Shown piece by piece: positions 54,923-63,893 of a DNA stretch of 64,000 bases. Origin of the DNA: Parapusillimonas granuli (GTDB taxonomy: Bacteria > Pseudomonadota > Gammaproteobacteria > Burkholderiales > Burkholderiaceae_B); the NCBI RefSeq assembly GCF_013416525.1, contig NZ_JACCEM010000004.1:414250-478249 (forward strand), read 5' to 3'. Within the stretch, counting starts at the first letter, position 1. Every line of letters begins with the position of its first letter. Below the pieces are notes generated by a model, which did no database searches, was not told where the DNA came from, and saw only the letters and a list, made by a program, of their open reading frames with translations. The translations under genes were made by a program, and so were the position numbers.

Positions 54923-55037
54923 CCGGACAAGGTTTTCTTGATGTATCTTAAGAAAAGATTAAGCAGAACGTAAAAATTTTCAGCTTGTCACGCCCTGGCG
55001 CTTCCCACATCATCTGGTCACTTACTTGGAGGATCTG

Positions 55038-55964
55038 ATGGTGAAAATAATATCCAATACGGGCGGATTCGGCGCCGACGTCGTGGATTGCCCGCCGGGG
55101 CTGGTGGTGTCGGAAGATGAACTCGAGCAGATAACGCGTGCCTGGACCAGGCACTCCGTGTTGTGCTTCCGGGGGGTGGACATGACGCCGGAAGAACATG
55201 TGAACTTCAGCCGTCGGCTCGGCGATCTGCACATCATGAGGCCGCTCAAGTTCAACCTCGATGGCTACCCCGAAGTTTTCGTCGTATCCAACGCGAGCAA
55301 GGCCGATCCGTCCAAACCTGTGACGGGCAATGCCGAAGGCGATGCGGGGCTTCGTCGGGCCGGTGAAGGGTTTCATACCGACGGCGAAGACAAGGCCATT
55401 CCGAACGGCGGCTCCTTCCTCTATGCCAGGCAAGTGCCTCCCGAGCGCGGCGACACGCTCTTTGTGGATATGTACAGCGTCTATGAGGCATTGCCCAGCG
55501 GGATCAAGGAGCTCATTGCGGGCCGCCGTGCCCGTTACAGCCGTATCGATTTGCATGCGACCCATTACCCGCTGATGGCGCCGCTTACCGAGGAAGAAAA
55601 ACGCGAGCGTCCGGATGTCTACCATCCCTTGACACGACAGCACCCGGTCAGTGGGCGCACGTCGCTCTATATCGGGCGCTGGGCATGCGATATCGAAGGC
55701 TTGCCCGTCGATGAGAGCAAAAAACTGATCACCTTTCTCCAGGATTTCGCCAAGCAGCCGCAGTTCATTTACACCCACAAATGGGCGCCCGGCGACGCAG
55801 TGCTATGGGACAACCGCTGCACACAACACTGCGCCACCGGCTTTGATGACGCAAAGTACGTCAGGACGATGCACAGAACCACACTGGAAGGCGAGCTGCC
55901 GATCATGGCTCGCTCCAGCGCCGGTATAAACGCAGCGGTGTTCAATGAATATTCGGTTTCTTGA
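55038..55964 (+). CDS. TauD/TfdA-family Fe(II)/2-oxoglutarate dioxygenase
   Basis: 308 residues. Iron ligands are His113 and Asp115 in GFHTDGED and His264 in WDNRCTQHCA; Arg280 in MHRTTLEG should bind 2-oxoglutarate. The family hydroxylates or cleaves sulfonates, phenoxyacetates, alkyl sulfates and similar compounds. GGAGG lies five bases before the ATG at 55038; a TTG four codons upstream is rejected. First gene of a plus-strand cluster; its 3' end overlaps the LysR gene by 20 bases. Substrate not known. Confidence 0.92.
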   Translation: MVKIISNTGGFGADVVDCPPGLVVSEDELEQITRAWTRHSVLCFRGVDMTPEEHVNFSRRLGDLHIMRPLKFNLDGYPEVFVVSNASKADPSKPVTGNAEGDAGLRRAGEGFHTDGEDKAIPNGGSFLYARQVPPERGDTLFVDMYSVYEALPSGIKELIAGRRARYSRIDLHATHYPLMAPLTEEEKRERPDVYHPLTRQHPVSGRTSLYIGRWACDIEGLPVDESKKLITFLQDFAKQPQFIYTHKWAPGDAVLWDNRCTQHCATGFDDAKYVRTMHRTTLEGELPIMARSSAGINAAVFNEYSVS

Positions 55965-56865
55965 AACGGCACTGTGGCTGGCCAAGCTTAAAAGCATCAA
56001 GGCCACAGCCGAAAAGCTTTGCCTGACACAGGCCGCCGTATCAAGCCGGATTTCCAATCTTGAACAGGACCTGGGCGTCTGCCTGTTTGTGCGCGGGGGC
56101 GATGGCTTTGAGCCGACCTCCGCCGGCGTGACGTTCCTCGAGCATGCGGAGCGAATCGTGGACGCTCATCAGTCTTTGCGCGCCTCTATGCGCGATCCGA
56201 GCAAGCTGGTAGGGTCTTTGAGAATCGGCATGACCAGCACGCTGATTCCGACGATCTTGCCCGGACTTGTCGACACGCTGCGGCGGGACTATCCGAGCAT
56301 CTCAATCAGCCTGAAGACGGAGCTGACCGAGAAGCTGCTCAAGGAACTTGAGATCGGCCGAGTCGATCTTGTCCTGGGCGCCGACAGCGAAGCGGTACAC
56401 GAGCGGTTCGAGATCGTGCCGCTGTGTGCTTTTTCGATGACGTTCGTGGCGAGCCCCAGGCTGAGGCTGGAGTTCACTGATGCAGCGCTTCCCGAGGAGC
56501 TTGCCCAGTATCCCATCATCGGTTATCCGCCGGGAACCCGTTCGCAGCTTCGCATAGACCACTATTTCGAGAACTGCGGCGTACGCCCGCAGATCATCCA
56601 TGTGTCGAATGCGGTCCCCACGAATCTGCAACTCGCCACGTCCGGCCTCGGCATCGCAGTCGTTCCCGAAGCCATCGTGCAGCGGGAGATCGCATCCGGC
56701 GAGCTGGTTCCCATCAAGTTGAAACGGCCCTTCGTGTCCGTCAACTACCAGGCTGTGTTCCTGCGCGACCAAGGCCAGGGCCTGGCAAGGGCGGTTGCCG
56801 CCTTGGCTCGCGGCGTTGCGAGCGACTACTGCGAATCGGTCGGCAAAAGAATTGCCTGGCAATAG
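55945..56865 (+). CDS. LysR-family regulator of the dioxygenase cluster
   Basis: 306 residues with the HTH start MNIRFLETALWLAKLKSIKATAEKLCLTQAAVSSRI and a type 2 periplasmic binding domain. It overlaps the dioxygenase gene and precedes the amidase gene by 14 bases, so it is encoded inside the pathway it most likely controls. The spacer before 55038 contains TTTTCTT and AAGAAAA arms that could be part of a LysR site. Confidence 0.9.
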   Translation: MNIRFLETALWLAKLKSIKATAEKLCLTQAAVSSRISNLEQDLGVCLFVRGGDGFEPTSAGVTFLEHAERIVDAHQSLRASMRDPSKLVGSLRIGMTSTLIPTILPGLVDTLRRDYPSISISLKTELTEKLLKELEIGRVDLVLGADSEAVHERFEIVPLCAFSMTFVASPRLRLEFTDAALPEELAQYPIIGYPPGTRSQLRIDHYFENCGVRPQIIHVSNAVPTNLQLATSGLGIAVVPEAIVQREIASGELVPIKLKRPFVSVNYQAVFLRDQGQGLARAVAALARGVASDYCESVGKRIAWQ

Positions 56866-56879
56866 AGGAGAAAAAATTA

Positions 56880-57698
56880 GTGAAAATTTCCGTCATTCAA
56901 ATGAATTCCGTCTCGGATAAAGCGGCGAATCTCGCAAAAGCCGAGAGGCTGACGCGCAGCGCCGTGACGCAGGACTCCCCCGACATGATCGTGTTTCCCG
57001 AACACTTCGATTGGGCGGGCGGCAGTACGCAAGAGAAGGTCGCGGCAGGCGAGCCCGAGGCCGATGGCCCCGCATACAGGTTTTGCGCGCGCATGGCGGC
57101 CGAATACGGCATCTATGTCCATTCGGGCAGCTTCTACGAGAAGGTTCCCGGTCAGGAGCGCGTATTCAACACGACGGTCGTGTTCGATCCCCACGGCAAA
57201 GAGCTTGGGCGGTATCGGAAGATACACATGTTCGACATATTCACGCCCGATGGACTGCGCTACGGTGAATCCGATGCGGTGGCGGCGGGCTCCGAGGTCT
57301 GCACCGCCGACGTGGGCGACTTCCGCCTCGGCCTGGCCATATGCTACGACCTCCGATTTCCCGAGCTCTTTCAACAGCTCGTTGACCGGGGCGCCAACGT
57401 CATCATGCTGCCCGCGGCATTCACCCTGCAGACAGGCAAAGATCACTGGGAGGTGCTGTGTCGGGCTCGCGCCATCGAGACGCAAAGCTACGTCGTGGCC
57501 TGCGGCTCGCACGGACCGTTCAGGCAGAACGGCGAGACGCGATACACCTACGGGCATTCGCTGATCGTGGACCCATGGGGCCATGTCATCGCCAAGTGTT
57601 CCGACGGCGACGGCTTCGCCACCGCTCGCCTGGATATCCAGCTGATCGATAAAGTCCGCAAGGAAATTCCCCTCGCCAAACAAAAGGTGCTTCAGTGA
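56880..57698 (+). CDS. Nitrilase-superfamily carbon-nitrogen hydrolase
   Basis: 272 residues. The catalytic triad is visible: Glu41 in FPEHFD, Lys114 in YRKIHMFD and Cys155 in AICYDLRFPE. The context fits omega-amidase or deaminated-glutathione-amidase-like members rather than true nitrilases. It hydrolyses an amide or carbamoyl bond in the cytosol. GTG start at 56880 with GAGGAG just upstream. Its stop overlaps the RraA gene start (GTGA). Acts in the dioxygenase cluster by position. Confidence 0.92.
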   Translation: MKISVIQMNSVSDKAANLAKAERLTRSAVTQDSPDMIVFPEHFDWAGGSTQEKVAAGEPEADGPAYRFCARMAAEYGIYVHSGSFYEKVPGQERVFNTTVVFDPHGKELGRYRKIHMFDIFTPDGLRYGESDAVAAGSEVCTADVGDFRLGLAICYDLRFPELFQQLVDRGANVIMLPAAFTLQTGKDHWEVLCRARAIETQSYVVACGSHGPFRQNGETRYTYGHSLIVDPWGHVIAKCSDGDGFATARLDIQLIDKVRKEIPLAKQKVLQ

Positions 57699-58360
57699 AA
57701 AAATTCATCCTGGAACCCATGCCGGCCGCCCTGGAAGCAAAGTACGTCGACATGCTGTCGGCGGTGCAGACGGCCACCGTCGGCCACTTCCGCCACTGGG
57801 GGTTCATGGCTCCCGACATCAAGCCGATCAATCATACGCGCAAGATCATCGGCACCGCAGTGACCTTGTCGCTGCCCGGCCAGGACTCCACCCTGCTGCA
57901 TCACGCCCTGACGCTGCTGCGCCCGGGCGATGTATTGGTCATCGACCGCCTGGGCGATCAAAAGCATGCCTGCCTGGGCGGCGGCGTGGCGCTCGGCGCT
58001 GTGCTGGCAGGCGCTGTAGGCGCCATTGTGGACGGCATGTGCACAGACCCCTCGGAGCTCGAGGAACTGGACTTCCCGGTCTGGGCCCGGGGCGTATCGC
58101 CCATCACCACCCGAATCTACAACATCGGCGGGCAACTGAACAAACCCGTGGCATGCGGCGGCGCCGTCGTCTGCCCGGGCGACATCATCCTGGCTGATGA
58201 AAACGGCGTACTTGCCATTCCCCGGGCCGAAGTCGCCGAAGTGTCCGAGATGGCGCTGGAAAAACAAGCCCGTGGCGACAAGAACGGCGAGCGGATGCGG
58301 GGCGGCGAACGGCTCGGCAACCTGTCCGGTGCGAGCAAGCATGTCCTTGAAGCAGCATAA
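57695..58360 (+). CDS. RraA/HMG-aldolase-like protein with altered active site
   Basis: 221 residues of the RraA fold (MLSAVQTATVGHF, GTAVTLSLPGQDSTLLHHAL, LGGGVALGAVLAGAVGAIVDG). Relatives cleave 4-hydroxy-4-methyl-2-oxoglutarate or decarboxylate oxaloacetate, using an Arg-Asp pair after VDG. Here the sequence is VDGMCTDPSELE: the Asp is kept but the expected Arg is Thr. Activity may therefore differ. It starts with GTG overlapping the hydrolase stop and is followed 26 bases later by a Bug receptor gene. Confidence 0.85.
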   Translation: MKKFILEPMPAALEAKYVDMLSAVQTATVGHFRHWGFMAPDIKPINHTRKIIGTAVTLSLPGQDSTLLHHALTLLRPGDVLVIDRLGDQKHACLGGGVALGAVLAGAVGAIVDGMCTDPSELEELDFPVWARGVSPITTRIYNIGGQLNKPVACGGAVVCPGDIILADENGVLAIPRAEVAEVSEMALEKQARGDKNGERMRGGERLGNLSGASKHVLEAA

Positions 58361-58386
58361 CAAATAGAACGATTGGAGAATTCCTT

Positions 58387-59364
58387 ATGAAACTACGCAA
58401 AGCCCTCGCCGCTGGATTGACCTTCGGCTGTCTGGCGTTAACCACAACGTTCGCCCACGCGGCATGGCCCGAGCGCCCGATCAAGATCGTGGTGCCATTT
58501 CCGCCTGGCAATTCTTCCGACGTTTCAATGCGCTTGTTGGCGGAACTGCTCTCGCCGCGTCTGGGTCAGCCCGTCGTTGTCGAAAACAAAGTCGGTGCCG
58601 GCGGCACCATCGGCACGGGCTTTGCAGCCAAACAGCCGCCCGATGGCTATACCTTGGCCATGGGCTCGACGGGTCCGCTGTCAATCGGTCCAACATTGCG
58701 CCCGGAGACGATGACCTATGATCCCCTGGCCGATCTGGAACCCATAGCCGCGATTGCCTGGGCTCCGCAAGTGATGGTGGTCCGTCCCGATGAGCCCTTC
58801 GATACGGTGGCGGGCCTTATCAAGCACACCAAAGAACAAGGGCAGGGTCTTCGTTATGGCTCTTCCGGAGTGGGAACAACGCCGCACCTGGTCATCTCCA
58901 AATTTCTGCACGACGCGGGCATTTCGGGAATGCATATCCCGTACAAAGGCGGGATGCAAAGCCTTACGGACCTGATCGGCGGGCAAGTGGACTTCATGTC
59001 CGACAACGTTCCGGTGTTCGCCTCCGCCCTGCAGGGCAAACGCGTCAAGCCCATCGGCGTCACATCCGCCGAGCGTATTCCGAGCTTGCCCGAAGTACCG
59101 ACCCTTGCCGAACAAGGCATCAAGGACTTCAGCATGCAGGGCTGGATTCTTTTGGTGGCACCCGCCGGCGTGCCCGACGAAGCCAAGCACCGCCTTGAAA
59201 AAGAAGTTGCGGCAGTCATGCAGGAAAAGGAAATGCGCGAGCGCTTACTGGGCTTCGGCTTGGTGCCGATGAACATGCAGCAGGCACAGATTCCCGCGTT
59301 CTTGAAAGACGAGGCACGCAAGTGGAAGGAAGTTGTCGAGCTTTCCGGGGCGAACAAAAACTGA
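58387..59364 (+). CDS. Bug-family (tripartite tricarboxylate) solute-binding protein
   Basis: 325 residues. Signal peptide to about residue 25 (AAGLTFGCLALTTTFAHA), then the Bug fold start WPERPIKIVVPFPPG, GGTIGTGFAAKQPPDGYTL and YKGGMQSLTDLIGGQVDFM. Bug proteins bind carboxylates or amino-acid derivatives in the periplasm and are very numerous in Bordetella-type genomes. No TctA/TctB genes lie beside it, so it is an orphan receptor. Probably brings the substrate for the cluster. Strong positive evidence that this is an Alcaligenaceae-like genome. Confidence 0.92.
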   Translation: MKLRKALAAGLTFGCLALTTTFAHAAWPERPIKIVVPFPPGNSSDVSMRLLAELLSPRLGQPVVVENKVGAGGTIGTGFAAKQPPDGYTLAMGSTGPLSIGPTLRPETMTYDPLADLEPIAAIAWAPQVMVVRPDEPFDTVAGLIKHTKEQGQGLRYGSSGVGTTPHLVISKFLHDAGISGMHIPYKGGMQSLTDLIGGQVDFMSDNVPVFASALQGKRVKPIGVTSAERIPSLPEVPTLAEQGIKDFSMQGWILLVAPAGVPDEAKHRLEKEVAAVMQEKEMRERLLGFGLVPMNMQQAQIPAFLKDEARKWKEVVELSGANKN

Positions 59365-59493
59365 CGATGCGTTAGCCGGGAAATCAAGCTCATCAGCGCT
59401 ACGTTCCTCAGTGAATAGGGATATCGTCTGCAAACGTCAGATAGCCATATTGACGGAAAATACGCAGGCTGAGCTTGATCTGGCGATTTGGTC

Positions 59494-59556
59494 CCCATAG
59501 TGCTCGTTGCTGCGATCGCCGGCGACACCTCGAATTATGCGCTGGGCATCGTGCTG
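59494..59556 (+). pseudogene. Fragment resembling DedA/VTT membrane protein
   Basis: One frame reads PIVLVAAIAGDTSNYALGIV, like the VLAA-GD-NY-G core of DedA-family membrane proteins, but has no start, no continuation and lies against the truncated mocR-like gene. Low-confidence remnant. The rest of 59365-59569 shows nothing else recognisable. Confidence 0.3.
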
Positions 59557-59569
59557 CTACCGCTGCTGC

Positions 59570-60142
59570 CTACCCGCGGTAGGCGGGATCCTCGACCCAG
59601 ACCCCGTCGCCGTCCTCGAACAGGATTTGGCAGCATAGATACAGCGCCTGCTGTATACCGCTGGTAATGACGACTTGGTCGGGGCTGCAACGCACCGATC
59701 GCGAACGGCGCACGTAATCGGCCACGGCTTCCCGCAGCACGCGCACACCTTGCGGCTCGCCGTAGCCCGCCGGCGCGACTTGCGCGAGCGCAACGACGCG
59801 AGCCGATGGAGATAGCGGCTGCGCAACGGCGGCGCGCCTTTCCCGGCTGCTTTCCCCTTGAGACGGAGCAGCCAGCGAATTCGCTACCCGGGTTCCCACC
59901 CTATGTTGCGTTTCCAGGACGCCCTCCGCCAGCAGCTGTTCGAACGCTTCGATGACCGTGCCCCGCGCGATGTCCAGCGATTGCGCCAGAACCCGCGAAG
60001 AGGGCAAGGGATCGCTCGGCAGCAGGTCGCCCTTGCGCACCGCCTCGCGCAGCGCATGGGCAAGCTGGCGGCCAAGCCGGCCGCTGGACCTGTCCAGCGC
60101 GCCGATCGACGGAATGTCCACTACCCTGGGCTTGCGTGCCAT
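59570..60142 (-). pseudogene. Truncated MocR-type regulator
   Basis: 190 codons. The GntR-type HTH (residues 18-80: LRQLAHALREAVRKGD-like to GTRVANS) and the start of the aminotransferase-like domain, up to ITSGIQQALYLCCQI and VEDPAYRG, are intact. Then a TAG ends it, while relatives run to about 470 residues. The PLP lysine and the whole effector domain are absent. It is divergent from paiB, the normal arrangement for these pairs, so the gene was probably its regulator before the loss. The DNA-binding part could still act as a repressor. Confidence 0.8.
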
Positions 60143-60248
60143 TCTGGTTTAAGTAAATTGCTCGATTCTGGCTCTACATGATAAGCCAGATAACAAGGAT
60201 AATTGCACGAACCCATTCCCCCGAGCCCACCGCCACGGAGCCTTTCCC

Positions 60249-60887
60249 ATGTACGTTCCCCAACACTTCGATGAACCACGCACCGATGTGCTTCACGATC
60301 TGATCGCCAAACACCCCTTTGGAATGCTCGTCACGCATGGCGAAGCCGGACTGGATGCCAATCACTTGCCATTCGAGCTCGATCCCGCCGGTGGAAAGCA
60401 CGGAATACTGCATTGCCACGTGGCCCGGAACAATCCCGTATGGCAAGACCTTGGCAATGGCGATGAGGTATTGGTGGTGTTCCGCGCAGGCGATGCCTAT
60501 GTTTCTCCGCAGTGGTATCCCAGCAAGCACGAATTCCATAAACAGGTCCCCACCTGGAATTACATTGTGGCGCATGCCCATGGCCGGGTAACGATCCGCG
60601 ACGACGAGCGCTATGTGCGCGGCGTGGTCGCGCGCCTGACCCGGGCGCATGAAGCGTCCCAGCCCATACCCTGGAAGATGACGGATGCGCCAAAAGACTA
60701 CACCGACATGATGCTCAAAGCGATCGTGGGAATCGAGATACAAATCACCAAGCTGGTGGGCAAAGCCAAGCTGAGCCAAAATAAAGAGATCCGGGACATC
60801 CAGGGAGCGGGCACGGCCCTGGTCGCCAAAGGCGAGCGCTTGATCGGCGAAGCGATGCTCGCCGCGGCCGCCGCCAAGGCCGAATGA
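60249..60887 (+). CDS. PaiB-like FMN-binding negative regulator
   Basis: 212 residues. MYVPQHFDEPRTDVLHDLIAKHPFGMLVTH and the VLVVFRAGDAYVSPQWYPSK stretch match the PaiB family, an FMN-binding split-barrel associated with polyamine and sporulation control in Bacillus. The role outside Bacillus is not established. It faces the truncated MocR gene across 106 bases. No broken residues noted. Confidence 0.88.
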   Translation: MYVPQHFDEPRTDVLHDLIAKHPFGMLVTHGEAGLDANHLPFELDPAGGKHGILHCHVARNNPVWQDLGNGDEVLVVFRAGDAYVSPQWYPSKHEFHKQVPTWNYIVAHAHGRVTIRDDERYVRGVVARLTRAHEASQPIPWKMTDAPKDYTDMMLKAIVGIEIQITKLVGKAKLSQNKEIRDIQGAGTALVAKGERLIGEAMLAAAAAKAE

Positions 60888-61044
60888 ACCGAATGGCGCC
60901 AAGAGTCGTCCGGCAGGAATCGGCCGTCCGGACAACCGCGCATTGAGACGGCGCCATTAGCGCCTGAGACGCCGGCATTACGGATTTTGCAGCCGCGCCG
61001 CCTAAGATCTGCTCCACAAGGGTTTCCACAACGAGGAGAACGAC

Positions 61045-62238
61045 ATGACAGCACTGAAACGCATCCTGCCCGCCATTGTGCTGGGCACCGCCGCCGCGGT
61101 CGCCACGGCCCCGGCGGCATCGGCGGACCGGCCCCGCGCGCGCGACCTGGGCATACCCTTCGTCGGCGCGCCCGGCCCCAACAACGCGATCACCGACGTC
61201 AAAGGCGTAACCGTCGGCTATTCGACCATCATCGAGGGCGATGGCAAACTGGAAGTGGGCAAAGGTCCCGTCCGCACCGGGGTCACCGCCATCATGCCAC
61301 GCGGCAAAACCTACGATCCCGTCTTCGCGGGCTGGTATTCCCTGAACGGCAACGGCGAGATGACCGGCACCACCTGGGTCGAGGAAAGCGGCTTCCTGGA
61401 AGGGCCGGTGCTCATCACCAACACCCACAGCGTCGGCGTGGTGCGGGACGCCGCCATCTCCTGGCTGGCCGACCACGACCTGGTCGGCCCCAGGCTGTTC
61501 AAGGACCTCTATTTTTCGCTGCCCGTGGTGGCCGAGACCTATGACGGCGTCCTTAACGACATCAACGGCATGCATGTAAAGAAACAGCATGTCTATGCAG
61601 CCCTGGACAGCGCCGCATCAGGTCCGGTCGCCGAAGGCAACGTGGGCGGCGGAACCGGCATGCTCCTGTTCGGCTACAAAGGCGGAACCGGCACCGCGTC
61701 CAGGCAACTGCCCGACGACAAAGGCGGCTACACGGTCGGCGTGCTGGCGCAGGGCAATTTCGGCACGCCCCAAGGCCTGCTGATCAGCGGCGTACCGGTC
61801 GGCACCGAACTCATCCCGGACGGCCTCACGGCATGGGACGCGAAACCACGGCCCGAAACCGGCTCCGTGATCGTCATCGTCGCCACCGACGCTCCCCTGC
61901 TGCCTCACCAGCTCAAGCGCCTGGCGCGCCGCGTGCCCATCGGCCTGGCCCGCACCGGCGGCTACGGCGGCAACGGCAGCGGCGAGATCTTCCTGGCGTT
62001 TTCGACCGCCAACCCGGGCGCCTTCAGCCGCCGCGAAAACGCTTCGGTTCAAATGGTGTCCAACGACACCATGGACCCGCTCTTCGAGGCAACCGCCCAC
62101 GCGACGGAGGAAGCCGTCATCAACGCCATGATCGCCGCCGAAACCATGACGGGCCGCGACGGCCATAAATTCACGGCGATCCCGCACAACCGGCTCAAGG
62201 AAGTGATGAAGAAATACAACCGGCTTGCGAAAGAGTGA
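61045..62238 (+). CDS. P1-family (DmpA-like) aminopeptidase
   Basis: 397 residues. Signal peptide to about residue 27 (LGTAAAVATAPAASA), then the DmpA-type precursor with GVTVGYSTI, TNTHSVGVVRDA and GGGTGMLLFGYKGG. The N-terminal-nucleophile Ser312 in GGYGGNGSGEIFLAFS would be freed by self-cleavage after Gly311, as in DmpA. Such enzymes release N-terminal D- or L-amino acids or beta-peptides. GAGGAG precedes the ATG. The export signal suggests a periplasmic peptidase. Intact and probably active. Confidence 0.9.
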   Translation: MTALKRILPAIVLGTAAAVATAPAASADRPRARDLGIPFVGAPGPNNAITDVKGVTVGYSTIIEGDGKLEVGKGPVRTGVTAIMPRGKTYDPVFAGWYSLNGNGEMTGTTWVEESGFLEGPVLITNTHSVGVVRDAAISWLADHDLVGPRLFKDLYFSLPVVAETYDGVLNDINGMHVKKQHVYAALDSAASGPVAEGNVGGGTGMLLFGYKGGTGTASRQLPDDKGGYTVGVLAQGNFGTPQGLLISGVPVGTELIPDGLTAWDAKPRPETGSVIVIVATDAPLLPHQLKRLARRVPIGLARTGGYGGNGSGEIFLAFSTANPGAFSRRENASVQMVSNDTMDPLFEATAHATEEAVINAMIAAETMTGRDGHKFTAIPHNRLKEVMKKYNRLAKE

Positions 62239-62330
62239 GCTCCGGGCGGATCCGCCGAACAGCGGCCAGAAGCGCAACTTCCAGGCCCATGTGATCTGCG
62301 GGCGGCCTGCCTTATTCCGCCCTGACGAAC

Positions 62331-62687
62331 ATGATGCCCTACGACCACGCGCGCAAGGACATCATCAAGGCATTGCGGTTCGTCGAGCCAGTGTCGAGCT
62401 TCCGGTCCGCCTTCACCTACCAGAACGCCTTTCATCTGGTCTTCGAGGACATCGTGGCCCGCCTGGCCGGTACCGAAAGCTGGGAGGCATTCCTGCGCGC
62501 CGAGCTGCTCGACCCGCTGGGCATGTCTTCCAGCAGCTACGACGCGCAATCCATGGATATAGGCACCAGCGTGGCGCTTGAACCATGGTCCGGAGACGTG
62601 TTCATTGCCAACGCCGAGCTGCCGGCCCACGGGGCCGGCCCCATTGCCGACGGGGCTTTCCCCGACGCATCCACACCGCGGGTTTAA
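62331..62687 (+). pseudogene. Beta-lactamase/esterase-family fragment
   Basis: The frame reads FRSAFTYQNAFHLVFEDIVARLAG then SWEAFLRAELLDPLGMSSSSY, the middle-to-late portion of class C beta-lactamase-like serine hydrolases (Pfam beta-lactamase). The SxxK nucleophile region is missing and no start or complete domain exists, so this is an eroded remnant. It lies between the peptidase and the AhpD-like gene and ends at 62687 with TAA. Confidence 0.6.
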
Positions 62688-62721
62688 GATGGTTTGCATC
62701 ACACCTACAGGAGACCGCATC

Positions 62722-63066
62722 GTGGATTCCCCCATGTATCCCCATCCTAGCCCCGAACTGGCCAAGCGGCGCGCCGAACTCGCGCCCGAAGCACTGTCCG
62801 CCTTCAAGGCGTTCAGCAAAGCCGTATTCGCCCCCGGTGCGCTGGATGCGAAAACCAAGCAATTGATCGCCGTGGCCGTGGCCCACGTCACCCAATGCCC
62901 CTATTGCATCAAAGGCCACACCGAAGGCGCGGCCCGCGCGGGCGCGTCCGACAAGGAAATCATGGAAGCGATCTGGGTGGCCGCCGAAATGCGCGCAGGC
63001 GGCGCCTACGCCCATTCCGCCCTGGCCTTGCAGACGCTGCAAGGCCTGCATGGCGGCGAGGATTGA
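62722..63066 (+). CDS. AhpD-like carboxymuconolactone decarboxylase-family protein
   Basis: 114 residues with CPYCIKGHTEGA (CxxC and following His) and the flanking TKQLIAVAVAHVTQ, standard for AhpD-like proteins. The start is chosen as GTG at 62722 because AGGAGA lies eight bases upstream; the frame could begin at 62690. This is the third AhpD-like gene of the window. It is orphaned after a broken hydrolase gene. Confidence 0.85.
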   Translation: MDSPMYPHPSPELAKRRAELAPEALSAFKAFSKAVFAPGALDAKTKQLIAVAVAHVTQCPYCIKGHTEGAARAGASDKEIMEAIWVAAEMRAGGAYAHSALALQTLQGLHGGED

Positions 63067-63263
63067 TTATTGCGGCACGTGCTGCAAGAGCGCTCGCAGC
63101 AGCGCGTGGGCGACGACGCCTTGAAGATTTCCCGGCGTGAGAGCCGAGCTGTGCTTGCTGCTCATTGCCTGAACACCAAAGCCGGCCTGACGCCTACATG
63201 GCTTTACACGCGGCGGCCTATTCCGGAAATCTATAAGTATTCCTGAAAGAACTTTTTTCTCAG

Positions 63264-63289
63264 TTAATCGCTCCCATTGGAGCGATTAA
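63264..63289. promoter_or_regulatory. Perfect 11-bp palindrome before hipB
   Basis: TTAATCGCTCC-CATT-GGAGCGATTAA lies 78 bases before hipB in an A/T-rich stretch (63230-63320), with a TATAAT-like -10 at 63306-63311. HipB normally represses its own operon at palindromes, so this may be an operator. The remaining 63067-63263 shows nothing recognisable. Confidence 0.5.
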
Positions 63290-63366
63290 TGAAGAATTGG
63301 TATTATATAATATGATAACTCCCTTGAGACCTTGAAATGGCCACTAGAAGTCCATTGGGAGCATTT

Positions 63367-63696
63367 ATGCCTCAACTACCCGTCCCTATACCCGTTGAGC
63401 GTGCTATCCGGAAACTCGGCAGCGATATTTCCCTGGCGCGCCGGCGCCGCCACATCTCCCAGGCGTCTCTGGCAGAGCGCATGGGCGCGTCCTTGTCCAC
63501 TGTGCGTCGCATGGAAAAAGGCGACATGCGTATTCCCATCCACTTCTTCGCTCGCGCATTGCACGTCTTCGGTGAAATTCAGGCGCTTGAATATCTGCTC
63601 GATACGCCGAACGATGAAATCGGCCTCACGCTGATGGACGAGCGCTTGCCCAAGCGGGTATACAGCAGACACGGCGGTACATCGGGAGCCTTGTGA
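63367..63696 (+). CDS. hipB: HipB-type XRE-family antitoxin regulator
   Basis: 109 residues with an XRE helix-turn-helix: SLARRRRHISQASLAERMGASLSTVRRMEKGD. The stop overlaps the hipA start (TGATG), the usual hipBA arrangement. GGGAG sits six bases before the ATG at 63367, so this is preferred to an in-frame ATG 10 codons upstream. As antitoxin it would neutralise HipA kinase and repress the operon; HipA here is broken, so only the regulator may remain functional. Confidence 0.85.
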   Translation: MPQLPVPIPVERAIRKLGSDISLARRRRHISQASLAERMGASLSTVRRMEKGDMRIPIHFFARALHVFGEIQALEYLLDTPNDEIGLTLMDERLPKRVYSRHGGTSGAL

Positions 63697-63893
63697 TGGC
63701 CGCTGCTGCATCGATCCGCCAGCAGGTTCAGGTCTGCATCGGAAAGGCCGGCCTTCCACTGGGCTCACTCGTCTATGTCCGGCAGGGCCGGCGCGAGCAC
63801 TGCGCCTTCACCTATGACAAGGCTTGGCTAACCAACCCGGCGCGCTTCAACGTATCGACCGACCTGCAACTGATGTCATCGGTCATCCAATAA
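63696..63893 (+). pseudogene. hipA: hipA fragment, truncated after about 60 codons
   Basis: 65 codons. VCIGKAGLPLGSLVYVRQG and CAFTYDKAWLTNPARFNVS match the N-terminal lobe of HipA kinases, which are about 400-440 residues. After FNVSTDLQL the frame changes character and stops at TAA 63893, immediately before sequence typical of an insertion element. The kinase domain is absent. The overlap with hipB is preserved, so the disruption is recent or the remnant is transcribed. Confidence 0.75.
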
